From the NCBI GenBank assembly GCA_031761405.1, contig JASEVX010000011.1, positions 42,888,951 through 42,952,950 on the forward strand: a stretch of 64,000 nt of DNA, read 5' to 3'. This DNA comes from Serripes groenlandicus. Taxonomy: Eukaryota; Mollusca; Bivalvia; Cardiida; Cardiidae. The stretch's first letter is position 1; every line of letters begins with the position of its first letter. The notes under the pieces are model-generated. The model worked only from the letters and a program-made list of their open reading frames with translations, had not been told where the DNA came from and searched no databases. A program made the translations under genes and the position numbers. This document shows positions 21,665 through 32,060 of this stretch, piece after piece.

Positions 21665-22047
21665 TGAGCCGACCCGCGAGAAAACCAACAGTGTGGACTC
21701 TGCGTAAAGTATCGACCCGGATCAGCCTAATCATGCCGCGGAGGCTTACCCGGATAGACCCTTTTCTCCTCCTGCGGATTTTCTGTTTCAGGAATCATTA
21801 CTTAATACCTCTACCCCCATCGAGACGGAATACGCAGAGGCCATACTGTTTGTTTTCTCGCGGGATCCCCAGTGGCGGCACCTCGGTCATGGTGGAGTGC
21901 CCTTGGACAAGGCACCTTTTCTAGCCTAGTACTGGTTTGTTTACCCAGGGATCATGAATAAGTGAACTGTCGCCGTGATATAACTGAACTAATGTTGAAA
22001 GCGGCGTAAAACCCCAATAAATAAATTGTTTTCTCGCGGGACGGCCA
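21665..22047. mobile_element. Family D element split by a SINE
   Basis: GAGCCGACCCGCGAGAAAAC to TTGTTTTCTCGCGGGA, then a SINE (21866-22025), then the duplicated TTGTTTTCTCGCGGGA followed by CGGCC. Only the right terminus is disturbed. Confidence 0.85.
21866..22025 (+). mobile_element. SINE family 3, 5'-truncated, 16-bp target duplication
   Basis: GGTCATGGTGGAGTGCCCTT, CTAGCCTAGTACTGGTTTG, tail CCGTGATATAACTGAACTAA, GTTGAAAGCGGCG, AATAAATAAA. Perfect 16-bp duplication TTGTTTTCTCGCGGGA at 21850-21865 and 22026-22041. Confidence 0.93.
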
Positions 22048-22200
22048 AGATGATTTGTATGTAGGAGATGGTTAGCCGTTCCTGTTTAAGTATATAAGAA
22101 AACAATGAGGTTATGGCGGAGAACCCTTGGACATGGTACATATTCGAGACTAGAACTGGCGTGTCACCAAGGCATCGTTGGTAAGTGTACGCCAGTTCTA
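22048..22200 (+). mobile_element. SINE-derived fragment with duplicated segment
   Basis: GAACCCTTGGACATGGTAC, ACTAGAACTGGCGTGTCAC resembles family 3. A nearby inverted copy (CGCCAGTTCTAGTCTCGGG) makes a short hairpin. Confidence 0.5.
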
Positions 22201-22206
22201 GTCTCG

Positions 22207-22285
22207 GGCATTGCCTCTGCGTAATGTATCGACCCAGATCAGCTTGCGCAGTCCGCGCAGACTGATCCGGGCCGACACATTCCGT
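22207..22285. mobile_element. Family D fragment
   Basis: CTCTGCGTAATGTATCGACC to GGGCCGACACATTCCGTGAG; one arm only. Confidence 0.7.
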
Positions 22286-22609
22286 GAGCATCTTTATTTT
22301 CCCTATCCTATATAGTTGGCACTGGTATAACTGAAATATTGCTGAAAGCAGCGTAAATTACCAATACGGGCTCGTGTGTGGGAAAAGGTGCAAGTTTGCA
22401 TGTATGTACAGTCTACGTTTAGATCAGCCTTTATGTCAAATTACCCTAAATACATCCGCTGACTTGCTGATCTACAGTACTATAGTCCCTAAAAAAACCT
22501 TTGTTTGCCTAGAAATGAGTGTATACCATCACCAGAATGTATTGAATATATGACATTGAGTTCAAATGCATTGTGAATGTGTATAGGATGCACTGGAAAT
22601 TATTGATTT

Positions 22610-22915
22610 GATCACTTTTAGTATTGTAACCTTGTTTGAAAGTGAAAGTAGAGAATGCTAAACACCGGTTTTGTCCGGGCCCGATTTGGTCCAAAATGAC
22701 GGTTACCATTTTCGCCTGGTGAGTTCTTTCTTGCATTGTGCATGACCCCACATTTACTTTGGATTGTTTAAAAGCTAGGAGGTAACTCTTTTCAATGATA
22801 TATGGTGTTCTACATGAGAAACGCTTAGGAAGTGTGACAATTGAGGACTGAAACTGGTCGATTTACATGGAAACAAAGAAGGACTTTTTTTGGTGTATTG
22901 TAACCTTTATATCTA
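22610..22915 (+). repeat. Dispersed repeat E, copy 1
   Basis: TTTGTCCGGGCCCGATTTGG, AAAATGACGGTTACCATTTT, GTGTTCTACATGAGAAACGC, TGGAAACAAAGAAGGA. Other copies at about 43610-43890, 56845-57060 and 63270-63515. Unclassified; no coding frame conserved. Confidence 0.85.
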
Positions 22916-23124
22916 TTCTGTCGTATCAGTATCCAAGGCAGAATCTTCCTACAAGATTGTATAATATGCGGATCTGATCTACACTGTTCAATTCTCCCAT
23001 GAATAAAACAAGACGGAATCGTTCCTTGAAATGGATCCATTTAAACGAGATATTCGAGTCAACACGTGTTCGAGTTATCGCACGATCACTGTGCACGATC
23101 ACTGTGAGTTTTCACGCCGTGACT

Positions 23125-23375
23125 CCGGGGAAGGTATCCCTTTCTCACTTGTAGTAGCACTTTGAATAATCTGCAGAAGACAATTTTTAAAAACGTTTGT
23201 GTCAAAAGGACGAATTGGTCATCAATAGCAAATTGTTCATTCTTTTTTTTTTTTTGCAAAGTATCCAATCGTAAATAATAATATTCCTTCTTCGATAGAG
23301 ATTTTCAATATATTTTCCTAGCTTTTTCTTTTCGAGACGCGTGCAGCAAATAAGTTGTAAGTGGGAAAGGTTTAA
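23125..23375. mobile_element. Family A MITE, decayed
   Basis: TATCCCTTTCTCACTTGTAG ... GTGGGAAAGGTTTAA, with CTGCAGAAGACAATTTTT and a T-run at the centre. Confidence 0.65.
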
Positions 23376-23758
23376 CGCGCTTGCACGTCTGTGTTAAGAG
23401 TGACAACAGAGAGTTGTGTTCTTTTTAACGAGCAATGTCATTTTCCCTTTCTGATCGTCATGAAATATTCATGGAAACCCAAACTATTTAGAGCATGCAC
23501 AGTAGATATAACAGTTAGTGAATGGAATTGCGGAAAAAATCCTTTTACCACCATTTTCCTCTGGTATTTCTTGTTTCTCCTTTTGCAATATCTTGAGAAT
23601 GGAATTCTCTTTTTGTCTGAACATACGAGTAGAACCGCGATAGCCTAGAGGCAGATTAAAATCTCTGGGTGAGAATTAATTTATTGCGACTTAATGCCGT
23701 TTTCAATAACAATTCAGCTACATCGCGGTGTTAAAATACGTCTGCTTGTGTCAACTGG
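23376..23758. other. Low-copy stretch, unassigned frame
   Basis: A plus-strand frame (23391-23648) contains a hydrophobic run FTTIFLWYFLFLLLQYL, considered as a TM1 exon for the claudin-like gene, but no donor in the required phase 2 follows it. Function not assigned. Confidence 0.2.
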
Positions 23759-23981
23759 TTTAACTCTTTCTCTCATATAGACGCTTTCTGACGCAGACGT
23801 CTTTTTGAAAACATAGTGACAAAAGAAGAAATTGCTCAAAACGAGCAATTTTTCCTTTTGCCACAATGTTTTCCACTTTTAGTCATAGGTTATCCATTCA
23901 ATTATAGAGAGTTTTTCATTTTTTGACAAAATATGTTCAAAGTCGTCTGCTGCAGAATTGTCGTATGAGGGAAAGGGTTAA
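23759..23981. mobile_element. Family A MITE, complete
   Basis: TTAACTCTTTCTCTCATATA ... GAGGGAAAGGGTTAA; GCTCAAAACGAGC centre. Confidence 0.92.
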
Positions 23982-24127
23982 GAAGGTGCTCAGATCAGCA
24001 CGAATGAAGGATACTTCTCTGTTTCAGAAAAAAACTTGTTCGTTCAATAATTTCATAATTTATCAGCGCATTTTTAAAGTGCAGCTTCTTCCTCGTTTTG
24101 CAATACATTCGTGTTTGAATACATGAT

Positions 24128-24430
24128 CTTGCCTCGGTTGTTTAGTCGAAGAGCGCTAGCCCCGGGGGTCGGAGACCACGGGTCCGATCCCCGGCCAGGT
24201 TTATAATGTTGTTAAAGGTGTTTTTTCCCTGGATCACCTATCATAAACAAGATTCCCTTTTCACAAGAAAGACTTGAGATATGGCAGTTATGTATTCCCC
24301 TCCTTGACGCCCCGTGTTCTGTGTTCGCTGGTGTCAGGATTTATGGACCAGTAACACTGGTAACTTTCCCAGGAAACGTCATGATATAACTGGAATAGTG
24401 TTAGTAAAAACACCATAAAGACAAACAGAC
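24128..24430 (+). mobile_element. SINE family 1 variant
   Basis: Head GCCTCGGTTGTTTAGTCGAA, GACCACGGGTCCGATCCCCG; core CGCTGGTGTCAGGATTTATG, CCAGTAACACTGG; tail CATGATATAACTGGAATAG. About 80 bp of other sequence sits between head and core. Confidence 0.72.
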
Positions 24431-24664
24431 TTACCATGCGAAACGCGATTCACGGATTTACTCACCGAACAGCTGTACTGGTTTATAGCAATCTAACCAC
24501 GAATTGATGATCTCTGTTTGTTTGACTTATCATGCAGAATAAGCCTAGTTGATACTACGACGCCACCAATGTTTGTAGATATAAATCTAGTTTTAGTATA
24601 CACCAGGCGATTAATTTAACCTCGCCAAGCTAAAATCGACCTTCCGAACTTTGAGATAAATGCA

Positions 24665-24926
24665 CATATGAGCCGTCCGGTGAGAAAACCAACATTGTGG
24701 GCTCTTCGTAAAGTATCGACCCGGATCAGCCTAAGCATGCTGCGCAGGCTAACCCGGACAGGCACTTTTCGCCTGCTGTGAATTGTCTGTTTCAGGAATC
24801 ATTACTCTATACCTCTAGCTCCCAGAGACGGAATGTGTCAGCCCGGATTAGCCTGCGCAGGCTGCTTTGGGTCGATACATTACGCACAGTCCATTATGTT
24901 GGTGTTCTAGTGGGACGGCTCATATG
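24665..24926. mobile_element. Family D element abutting an exon
   Basis: ATATGAGCCGTCCGGTGAG ... CTAGTGGGACGGCTCATATG, complete. Its right end is 23 bp before the first base of the 24950 exon. Confidence 0.9.
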
Positions 24927-24949
24927 TACCTTTCTGACGGTCTGGTCAG

Positions 24950-25080
24950 AATTGATCCTATTAGCCATATAGTCGTTCAAGCATCCATGTGGGGCGTCTG
25001 TGAAACGGTTAAACTTCTTGATTCAAAATGTAGTTACAATCGGTTTCCCTCAAATCATCAATATCTCCGATATCTATTCA
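24950..25080 (+). CDS. Claudin/CACNG-like gene, exon with extracellular loop 1 signature (partial gene, 5' end missing)
   Basis: Probable internal exon of a four-transmembrane protein of the claudin/PMP22/CACNG superfamily. It follows a pyrimidine-rich stretch ending GGTCTGGTCAG and stops at a donor GTAAAA (25081). It encodes 43 full codons. The core reads SMWGVCETVKLLDSKC, that is W-G-x-C-x9-C, matching the GLW-x2-C-x(8-10)-C signature of the first extracellular loop, where the two cysteines form a disulfide in the family. The segment HQYLRYLF follows, as claudins and CACNGs have a short helix before TM2. The exon begins in phase 2 and ends in phase 1, and the downstream exons all start in phase 1. 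The acceptor lies only about 23 bp after a D-family element, so that element has contributed upstream intron sequence. The exon encoding the start codon and TM1 was not found. Identification is by motif and phase only; the weak donor is the main doubt. Confidence 0.6.
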
Positions 25081-25429
25081 GTAAAATGTCTAAGTTTGTC
25101 GGAATGACAGATTAGGTAGAGATTGTGTACAAGGTCTTGTCATTAGACCAGTTAAGTGGTTTGATCCTAGATTCCGCCAGAAGGTGATTGATTTTATCGT
25201 TACCCATTTGACGCAGTAACGTTGGTTTCATAGAGACATTATACCAGTGCATGAGAAAAAAGTACACGTTGACTATTATTGAACAGTATAGATCCGGATC
25301 AACCTGTGTATCCCCACTTTCTGATCAAGATATACAATTAATATATTACTAACACATGCTTGTCAAATGATTATGTTAACATTATTCTGATAAGACTGAG
25401 CAGGTGTACAATATGCTCTGAATTCAGCA

Positions 25430-26880
25430 ATGCCAACTTGTACCTTTGCTCATGCACTTGCTCACTTAGCCTATTTCCCTATAGATTGGCAACGTCGTTA
25501 TATAGTCATGACCCTCAAGGCTGGGACACAACGTCATGTCATCAAAATATACGTCCTATTGTTCCTATGAACAGCTTCTGTGTTTGTCTGGTTCTTTCAA
25601 TGTGTTTTAATGATATCACGGCGTTTCCTGGATAATTTACCAGTAGTACTGGTTCATTTATCCTGACACCAATCAGCCAGTTACGATGTTGACTGCTCAA
25701 ACCTGGGCGCCCTGGAGGGAACGACATTTCTACCATTGTAGTCCGAGCAGGTGAACGCGATAATCTGAACGTGAACGTGTACCTTTGATCATGCACTTGC
25801 TCACTTAGCCTATTTCTCTATTGGTTGACAACTTTGTCATGACCCTCAAGGCTGGGACACAAAGTCATGTTATCAAAATATACGTCTTCCTGTTCTTGTG
25901 AATAGCTTCTTTGTTTGCCTGTCTTTTTCACCGTGTTTTAATGATATCACGGCGTTTCTGGGTTATATACCAGTAGTACTGGTTCATTTATTCTGACACC
26001 AATGCGTCAGTCGTAATGTTGACTGCACAAACCTGGGCGCCTTTGGAGAAACGACATTTCTACCATTGTAATCCGACCACGTGGACGCGATAATCTGAAC
26101 GTGAACGTGTACCTTTGATCATGCACTTGCTCACTTAGCCTATTTCTCTATTGGTTGACAACGTTGTCATGACCCTCAAGGCTGGGACACCAAGTCATGT
26201 CAGCGAAATATACGTCGTATTGTTCCTATGAACAGCTTCTGTGTTTGTCTGGTTCTTTTAATTGGTTTCAATTATATCATGGCATTTCCTAGGTAAGCAA
26301 CCAGTAATGCTGGTTCATTTATCCTGACACCAATGAGTCAGTCGTGATGTTGACTGTACAAACCTGGGCGCCCTGAGGGAAACGACATTTCTACCATTGT
26401 AGACCGACCACGTGGACACGATAATCTGAACGTGAACTATTCAGAAATGCAAACGTGTACCGTTGCCGGTACATTTGCCCACTTAGCCTATGTCCCTATA
26501 GGTTGACAACTTTGTTATTATAGTCATGACCAACAAGGCTGGGACACAAAGTCATGTCATCGAAATATACGTCTTCCCGTTCCTATGAACAGCTTGTTTG
26601 TTTGCCTGTCTCTTTCAATGTGTTTTAATTATGTAACGGTGTTTCCTGGGTAAGTTACCAGCACTGCTCACTTAGCCCATTTCCCTATAGATTGGCAACG
26701 TCGTTATATAGTCATGACCCTCAAGGCTGAACACACAAAGGCATGTCGTCGAAATCTACGTCTTGCTGTTCTTGTGAATAGCTTGTTCGTTTGCATGTCT
26801 CTTTCAATTAGTTTTAATTATGTTACGGCCTTCCCTGTGTAAATCACCAGCACTGTTCATACTAATGAATGCTGCATAAT
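25430..26880 (-). repeat. 330-350 bp satellite with an antisense SINE core, about 5 copies
   Basis: CATGCACTTGCTCACTTAGC recurs at 25451, 25790 and 26120 (339 and 330 bp apart), with a diverged copy near 26469 and a shortened one near 26662. Each full unit contains ATATCACGGCGTTTCCTGG, ACCAGTAGTACTGGTTCATT and ATCCTGACACCAATGAGTCA, the reverse complement of the SINE family 1 body, plus CAAGGCTGGGACACAAAGTC, which is not SINE. Confidence 0.92.
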
Positions 26881-27218
26881 CCTGACACAACAACCCTGAG
26901 CTCCCTGGAAGAAAATACATTACTAAACATTTTAAACAATTTATTGTGAATAGTGAATCCTGTATATGAACGGTACTCCAGGTAAAACCAGCTTTATCGA
27001 AGGTCGGTTTTCCTGCATTTACACAGGTACATGTAGCACATGTCCTAAGATCGGTTGTTGTTGAGTGTCGCACATGTGGTGTTTTATGAGCGGTATTTCG
27101 TTTAAGTAGATGACCATCTATGCGGTCAGTAGAGATTCAGTCAGAAACGTAATATATACATGCTGATTAGCGATTTATATCTTAACTAAATGAACTTTTT
27201 TTAGGTTTATGATATAGT

Positions 27219-27450
27219 TGTTATACCCTTTCCCTGATACTGTCGCTTTCTGACGCCTCTGCATCAGACGACTTTTGAAAAAAGTGTGGCAAAAGTAGAA
27301 ATTGCTCATAATGAGCAACCTTTTGCCAAAATGTTTTGAACACCTTTTAATAATTTCACTCACATTTATGGAGATTTTTCACGTTTTTGCCAAAATGTTT
27401 TTAAAGTCGTCTACTGCAGATTTGCTGTATGTTGGAAATGGGGGTTTAAG
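27219..27450. mobile_element. Family A MITE, intronic
   Basis: ACCCTTTCCCTGATACTGTC ... GTTGGAAATGGGGGTTTAA; CATAATGAGCAACC centre. About 185 bp before the 27634 exon. Confidence 0.82.
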
Positions 27451-27633
27451 TTCTTGATATAGTTGTTTATACTACAGTGTTCTCGCGATATCTCGAAAAA
27501 TGGGAAGATTGAATAAATCGTTTAACCCGAAACATTTCCTGGAACGGATGTCTTTTCTAGAAAAAAAATCTACATTTTGACAAAGGTTTATTGATGGATT
27601 ATTCTTTTTAAAGTAAAGATTAGTTTTATTCAG

Positions 27634-27702
27634 CCAATATAACTGACATGATTATTGAAATGACAGAAGCTTGCTCTAATTCCCGGTATTTAGTTTGGCC
27701 TG
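27634..27702 (+). CDS. Claudin/CACNG-like gene, possible small cassette exon (loop 1)
   Basis: A 69-bp open segment between an acceptor (GTTTTATTCAG) and a strong donor (CCTG|GTAAGTAT). It is in phase 1 at both ends, like the other exons of this gene. Joined to the exon ending at 25080 it starts T-N-I-T, an N-glycosylation sequon fitting an extracellular loop, and continues through a cysteine (EAC) to YLVWPG. Length divisible by three and symmetric phase mean it could be skipped without a frameshift. The donor is excellent and the acceptor only fair. It is short enough to be chance; no family domain covers it. Confidence 0.33.
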
Positions 27703-27894
27703 GTAAGTATACATTTCGAATCATGCATTTTGAAACGAAGCGGTTTAACGTACATAGCGGTACAGCTATAACAGCTAATGAACGCATTCCTGGTTAGCGT
27801 TTAAGATTCTTAACGTTATGTACGAAAAACAACCAATTACCAGCAATATTAAGTCTGTTTACAATTTCCGTAGCTATGGATTATTTATTTATTG

Positions 27895-28095
27895 GGGTTT
27901 TACTCCACTTTAAACATTATTTCAGTTATATCACGGCGACAGTTCACTTATTCATGATACCTGGGTAAACAAACCAGTACTAGGCTAGAAAATGTGCCTT
28001 GCCCAAGGGCACTCCACCATGACCGAGGTGCCGCGACTGGGGACACCCGGTTTCGAAATCCCTGACGCTAACCCCTCGACCACAGCGGTTTACCT
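27895..28095 (-). mobile_element. SINE family 3, antisense, intronic
   Basis: GTTATATCACGGCGACAGTT, CCAGTACTAGGCTAG, GGCACTCCACCATGACC, then the inverted tRNA-like head CCCTGACGCTAACCCCTCGA. Confidence 0.85.
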
Positions 28096-28099
28096 GTAG

Positions 28100-28427
28100 C
28101 TACGGAACACAAGGCTTAGGGTTTTGTTTACATATAAAAGGACATATGAGGGGAATTGCAGCTTTTTACGCGCCGCTAATTATTTCCCTAACAAATTTAC
28201 TGAGCCTTCCGGCAACAAACAACACATCTAATATATTTCAGATGCCAATTGACCCCAGCCTGTGGGGTGCTCAATACCATCACGTTATTGTCCATTTCTC
28301 GTTGACCATTTAAGCCGCGTCAGGCCATTTTGGGTCTTATTACGTGTCAGAAATGGAACCGCTTGGAGAGTGTCATTGTTTGTCAGAAATTACATATGGG
28401 TCTTTACTGCATGCATGCTGACGGTGA
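28100..28427. other. Low-copy intronic stretch
   Basis: Holds an acceptor-like site (CTAATATATTTCAG, 28251) followed by a frame reading MPIDPSLWGAQYHH. Only phases 0 and 2 are open, so it does not fit the phase-1 claudin-like gene. Confidence 0.3.
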
Positions 28428-28532
28428 CTAGCCTAGTACTGGTGTGTTAACACAGGGATTATGAATATGTGTTTTTGTCGCTATGGTATATACACGAAAT
28501 ACTGTCGGAAACTGCGTAAACACCAAACAAAA
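28428..28532 (+). mobile_element. SINE family 3 tail fragment
   Basis: CTAGCCTAGTACTGGTGTG, CAGGGATTATGAATATGTG, GGAAACTGCGTAAACACC. Confidence 0.65.
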
Positions 28533-28875
28533 CAGACAGTGAATTATTCGACAATATTAACCTGATTCTGACCTTTTTGTGAAAATATTTATTTCTTAAT
28601 ATGTAAAAATGCTCTATACAAGAAAATGCAATTATTGAAGGGAGTTGAATCCAGTAATTTCACAATGTTCTCAAATGCCGTCTGATGAAGATGCCTTAAA
28701 ATGTGTCTGCAATTGGTAAATGATGGGCTCTAAGGATAATACAAATATAATTCCCTGAATCTGTATCCTAACGTACAGTAGCGGCTAGAGAAATGGGGGT
28801 ATTTAGGGTGGCTCGGTTACTCTGTCTCCTTTAGATGCATAGTCATGGGGAACCGTTAGGGCGATAATGACATGT
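28533..28875. other. Low-copy intronic stretch with traces of family A
   Basis: TTTCACAATGTTCTCAAATG and CGTCTGATGAAGATG near 28660-28690 suggest a worn A fragment. Nothing else is recognisable. Confidence 0.35.
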
Positions 28876-29038
28876 GAGCCGTTCCACGATAAAACCAACA
28901 TTATCGACTCTGCGTAATGTATCGACCCAGGTCAATCCGGGCCGACACATTCCGTCTCAGGTGGAAAGAGGTTAATAATAATTATTCCTGAACAATAGAA
29001 AATCCACAGGTGGCGACAAATGTCTGCCCGGGTTAGCC
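28876..29038. mobile_element. Family D element, right end lost
   Basis: GTGAGCCGTTCCACGATAAAA, GGGCCGACACATTCCGTCTC, ending in CCCGGGTTAGCCTC. Confidence 0.8.
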
Positions 29039-29261
29039 TCATCCACCTATGCGTGATTCTGAACTACTTTTGCGACCAATATACAAAAAGGTCAGGCTAC
29101 ACGTTCACTTGTAATTAGCAATCGACAAATCGGAGCTAATCACAAGGTTTAAGGATAATTATACATTTTTAAGATAAACCAATGAGGTAATGGCTAAATG
29201 TTAATTGACTTTCCCGTACTTAACGACTTACACTCCTTAGAACTCTAGTTATACGGCTTCG

Positions 29262-29310
29262 TTCATGAAGTACGATCATGAAGTACGATCATGAAGTACG
29301 ATCATGAAAA
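29262..29310. repeat. 13-bp tandem repeat, 3.5 copies
   Basis: CATGAAGTACGAT repeated directly before a family A element. Confidence 0.9.
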
Positions 29311-29315
29311 ACACA

Positions 29316-29546
29316 TCAAACCCTATCCCACTTGCAGAAGCATTCTGACGCATCTGCTGCAGATGACTTTTTAAAAACATTGTGACTAAATGAGAAATTG
29401 CTCTTATTGAGCATGTTATCCTTTTGTCACAATGTTTTTTTAATCTATTCAATAGTTACATATCATCTATAAAGTTTGTCCATATGTTTGCCTAGACGTT
29501 TTCAAAGTTGTCTGCTGCAGATGTGTTGTTTTGGGGAAAGGATTAA
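29316..29546. mobile_element. Family A MITE
   Basis: AAACCCTATCCCACTTGCAG ... TTGGGGAAAGGATTAA; left TTAA decayed to TCAA. Confidence 0.85.
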
Positions 29547-29724
29547 CACATGTCGATATATTCAATGCGATATGTCGTAAGCACAGTCTCTTATCGTTCA
29601 GAACTGACATTCCCAGTATGTACTTGTTCACCTAAAAGACATACTGATAGTTGATCCTCGAAACACACGGAAGATTATATATGTACCCAATACAACATAT
29701 GTTCAGTTTCGTGTACACACACGC

Positions 29725-30545
29725 TTATAGGCCGAGTGGTTAGCGTCGAGGGATTTGAAACCGGGCGTCCCGGATTCGATCCCCAGTCGCGCCACGACGG
29801 TCATGGTGGAATGCCCTTGGACAAGGCATATTTCCTAGCCTAGTACTGGTTTGTTTACCAAGGGATGGTGGAATGCCCTTGGGCAATGCATATTTCCTAG
29901 CCTAGTACTGGTTTGTTTACCAAGGGATGGTGGAGTGCCCTTGGGCAAGGCATATTTCCTAGCCTAGTACTGGTTTGTTAACCAATGGATGGTGGAGTGC
30001 TCTTGGGCAAGGCATATTTCCTAGCCTAGTACTGGTTTGTTAACCAAGGGATGGTGGAGTACTCTTGGGCAAGGCATATTTCCTAGCCTAGTACTGGTTT
30101 GTTTACCAAGGGATGGTGGAATGCCCTTGGGCAAGGCATATTTCCTAGCCTAGTACTGGTTTGTTAACCAAGGGATGGAGGAGTGCTCTTGGGCAAGGCA
30201 TATTTCCTAGCCTAGTACTGGTTTGTTAACCAAGGGATGGTGGAGTGCCCTTGGGTAAGGCATATTTCCTAGCCTAGTACTGGTTTGTTTACCAAGGGAT
30301 GGTGGAGTGCTCTTGGGCAAGGCATATTTCCTAGCCTAGTACTGGTTTGTTAACCAAGGGATGGTGGAGTGCTCTTGGGCAAGGCATATTTCCTAGCCTA
30401 GTACTGGTTTGTTAACCAAGGGATGGTGGAGTGCCCTTGGGTAAGGCATATTTTCTAGCCTAGTACTGGTTTGTTAAGGGATCACGAATAAGCGAACTGT
30501 CACCGTGATATAACTGAAATGTTGTTGAAAACAGCGTAAAACCCA
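29725..30545 (+). mobile_element. SINE family 3 expanded by an internal 62-bp array
   Basis: Head GGCCGAGTGGTTAGCGTCGA, GTCCCGGATTCGATCCCCAG (tRNA-Ser-like pattern), then the array at 29805-30482, then tail ATCACGAATAAGCGAACTG, CCGTGATATAACTGAAATG, AAAACAGCGTAAAACCC. Confidence 0.88.
29805..30482 (+). repeat. 62-bp minisatellite, 11 copies, inside a SINE
   Basis: The unit GGTGGAGTGCCCTTGGGCAA...CTAGCCTAGTACTGGTTTGT...CAAGGGAT equals one internal SINE family 3 segment. CATATTT recurs at 29827 and every 62 bp to 30447. Confidence 0.97.
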
Positions 30546-30617
30546 AATTTAACAAAGCAAAACAAAAGTGTACAGACGAGGGTAACTTTATAAGCTACTT
30601 TTGAAGTGTCAGCAATG

Positions 30618-30826
30618 TTAACCCTTTCCCAACACCTATAGACGCATTTTGACGCATCTGCAGCAGATGACATTTGAAAACATTGTGACAAAAGAAGAAA
30701 TTGCTCAAAACGAGCAATTTCTCCTTCTGTCACAATCTTTTCAACTTTTTTCCAATAATTATACCTTCATTTCTAGAGATTTTTCCGTATCTTGAGTAGA
30801 TGTTTGCTTTGTAAAAGAAAAGGTAG
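30618..30826. mobile_element. Family A MITE, right end worn
   Basis: TTAACCCTTTCCCAACACCT, GCTCAAAACGAGC centre; right end GTAAAAGAAAAGG without a final TTAA. Confidence 0.85.
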
Positions 30827-31077
30827 TAATTATGTCTCGGCGAAATAATGCCATGTGAAGATGGAATCACCGATTAGGTCGATTTAATTAGAACACTACA
30901 TGGGGAAAAAATCTTACTCTTTGATATTTGACAACCTGAAAATCTGTTATTCTTTTAATGGTCCGCTAGTCTCGAGGACAGGTTACTGTTAATTTGTCGG
31001 GTATGATATTAGCACTGGCTGTTAACATAATAATCATTTAAACATAAGTGAACTATAACACTGAAACTACATAAATA
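30827..31077. other. Low-copy intronic stretch
   Basis: No exon, repeat or structure recognised. Confidence 0.35.
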
Positions 31078-31307
31078 TTAACTCTTTCCCACCTATAGAC
31101 GCATTTTGAGACGCATCTGCAACAGACGACTTTTGAAAACATCATGGCAAAAGGAGAAATTGCTCAAAAAGAGCAATTTCCCCTTTTGCCACAATGTTTT
31201 CAACGTTTTTCGGTAATAATTAGGAATAATACCTAAAATTATAGAGATTTTCCATATTTTTTAGTAGACATTTTCAAAGTCGTCTGCTGTATGTGGGAAA
31301 GGGTTAA
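31078..31307. mobile_element. Family A MITE, complete, sharing a TTAA with the next
   Basis: TTAACTCTTTCCCACCTATA ... GTGGGAAAGGGTTAA; GCTCAAAAAGAGC centre. Confidence 0.93.
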
Positions 31308-31536
31308 CCCTTTCCCACATACAACAAATCTTCAGCAGACGACTTTGAAAACATAGTGACAAAAACCTGAAAAATCTCCATATTTTAACATAGCTTAATT
31401 GTTAAATAAAGTTGAAAATATTATGGTCAAAGGAGAAATTGCTCATCATGAGCAATTTCACCTTTGGCCACAATATTTCCAAAAGTCGTCTGCTGCTATT
31501 GTGTCAAAATGAGTCTACAGGTTAGGAAAGGGTTAA
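31304..31536. mobile_element. Family A MITE, complete
   Basis: TTAACCCTTTCCCACATACA ... GTTAGGAAAGGGTTAA; GCTCATCATGAGC centre. Its left TTAA is the previous copy's right TTAA. Confidence 0.93.
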
Positions 31537-31664
31537 TATAGATCGAAGGATCACTCGAAAATGTCGATACCACGAAGTTATTTATTCGTCCATTAAGACT
31601 TCGAGTTATCGGTAGTCCACTGAATTTACCCACTCGACAGTCGAGTACACGTTTTTTATTGTGT

Positions 31665-31870
31665 TTTCTACGCCGTTTTTAACATTATTTCAGTTATATC
31701 ACGGCGACAGTTCACTCATTCACAATCCCTGGGTACACAAACCAGTACTAGGCTAGGGAATATGCCTTGTCCAAGGGCACTCCACCATGACCGTGGTGCC
31801 GCGATTTGGATTCGAACCCGGGACACCCGGTTTCAAATCCTCGACGCTAACCACTCAACTACGGCCGATC
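31665..31870 (-). mobile_element. SINE family 3, antisense, intronic
   Basis: CGCCGTTTTTAACATTATTT, ATCACGGCGACAGTTCACTC, GGCACTCCACCATGACCG, head GGATTCGAACCCGGGACACC and CGACGCTAACCACTC. Confidence 0.9.
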
Positions 31871-31929
31871 ACGTATACACGGAGCTCTAGATAACAGTTA
31901 TTTTTCACATCCTAAATCCTTTATTTTAA

Positions 31930-32060
31930 ACACAGCCCCTATGTTGCTGGTACTCAAAGTCTCCGTGAAACAAATTCTTTAGAGTACCCACAACATATGG
32001 CTTAGTTGAGTAATAAGAAAGACATGGTGGGAACAATAGCAGTTTACTCCTCCTGATCTG
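31930..32060. mobile_element. Fold-back element F, decayed
   Basis: CCCCTATGTTGCTGGTACTC mirrored by GAGTACCCACAACATATGG, followed by AGTTTACTCCTCCTGATCTG. Same family as 34933, 36502, 50667 and 62978. Confidence 0.65.

Noticed and set aside
23391..23648. Candidate TM1 exon for the claudin-like gene
   Set aside because: It has a hydrophobic segment, but no donor in phase 2, and the surrounding residues do not resemble the family.
24436..24507. Short frame MRNAIHGFTHRTAVLVYSN as a start exon upstream of 24950
   Set aside because: No donor in phase 2, no clear membrane segment, ends at a stop after 23 codons.
28251..28325. Candidate exon MPIDPSLWGAQYHH after a good acceptor
   Set aside because: The LWG word recalled the claudin loop motif, but the needed phase 1 meets a stop after two codons and no donor follows.
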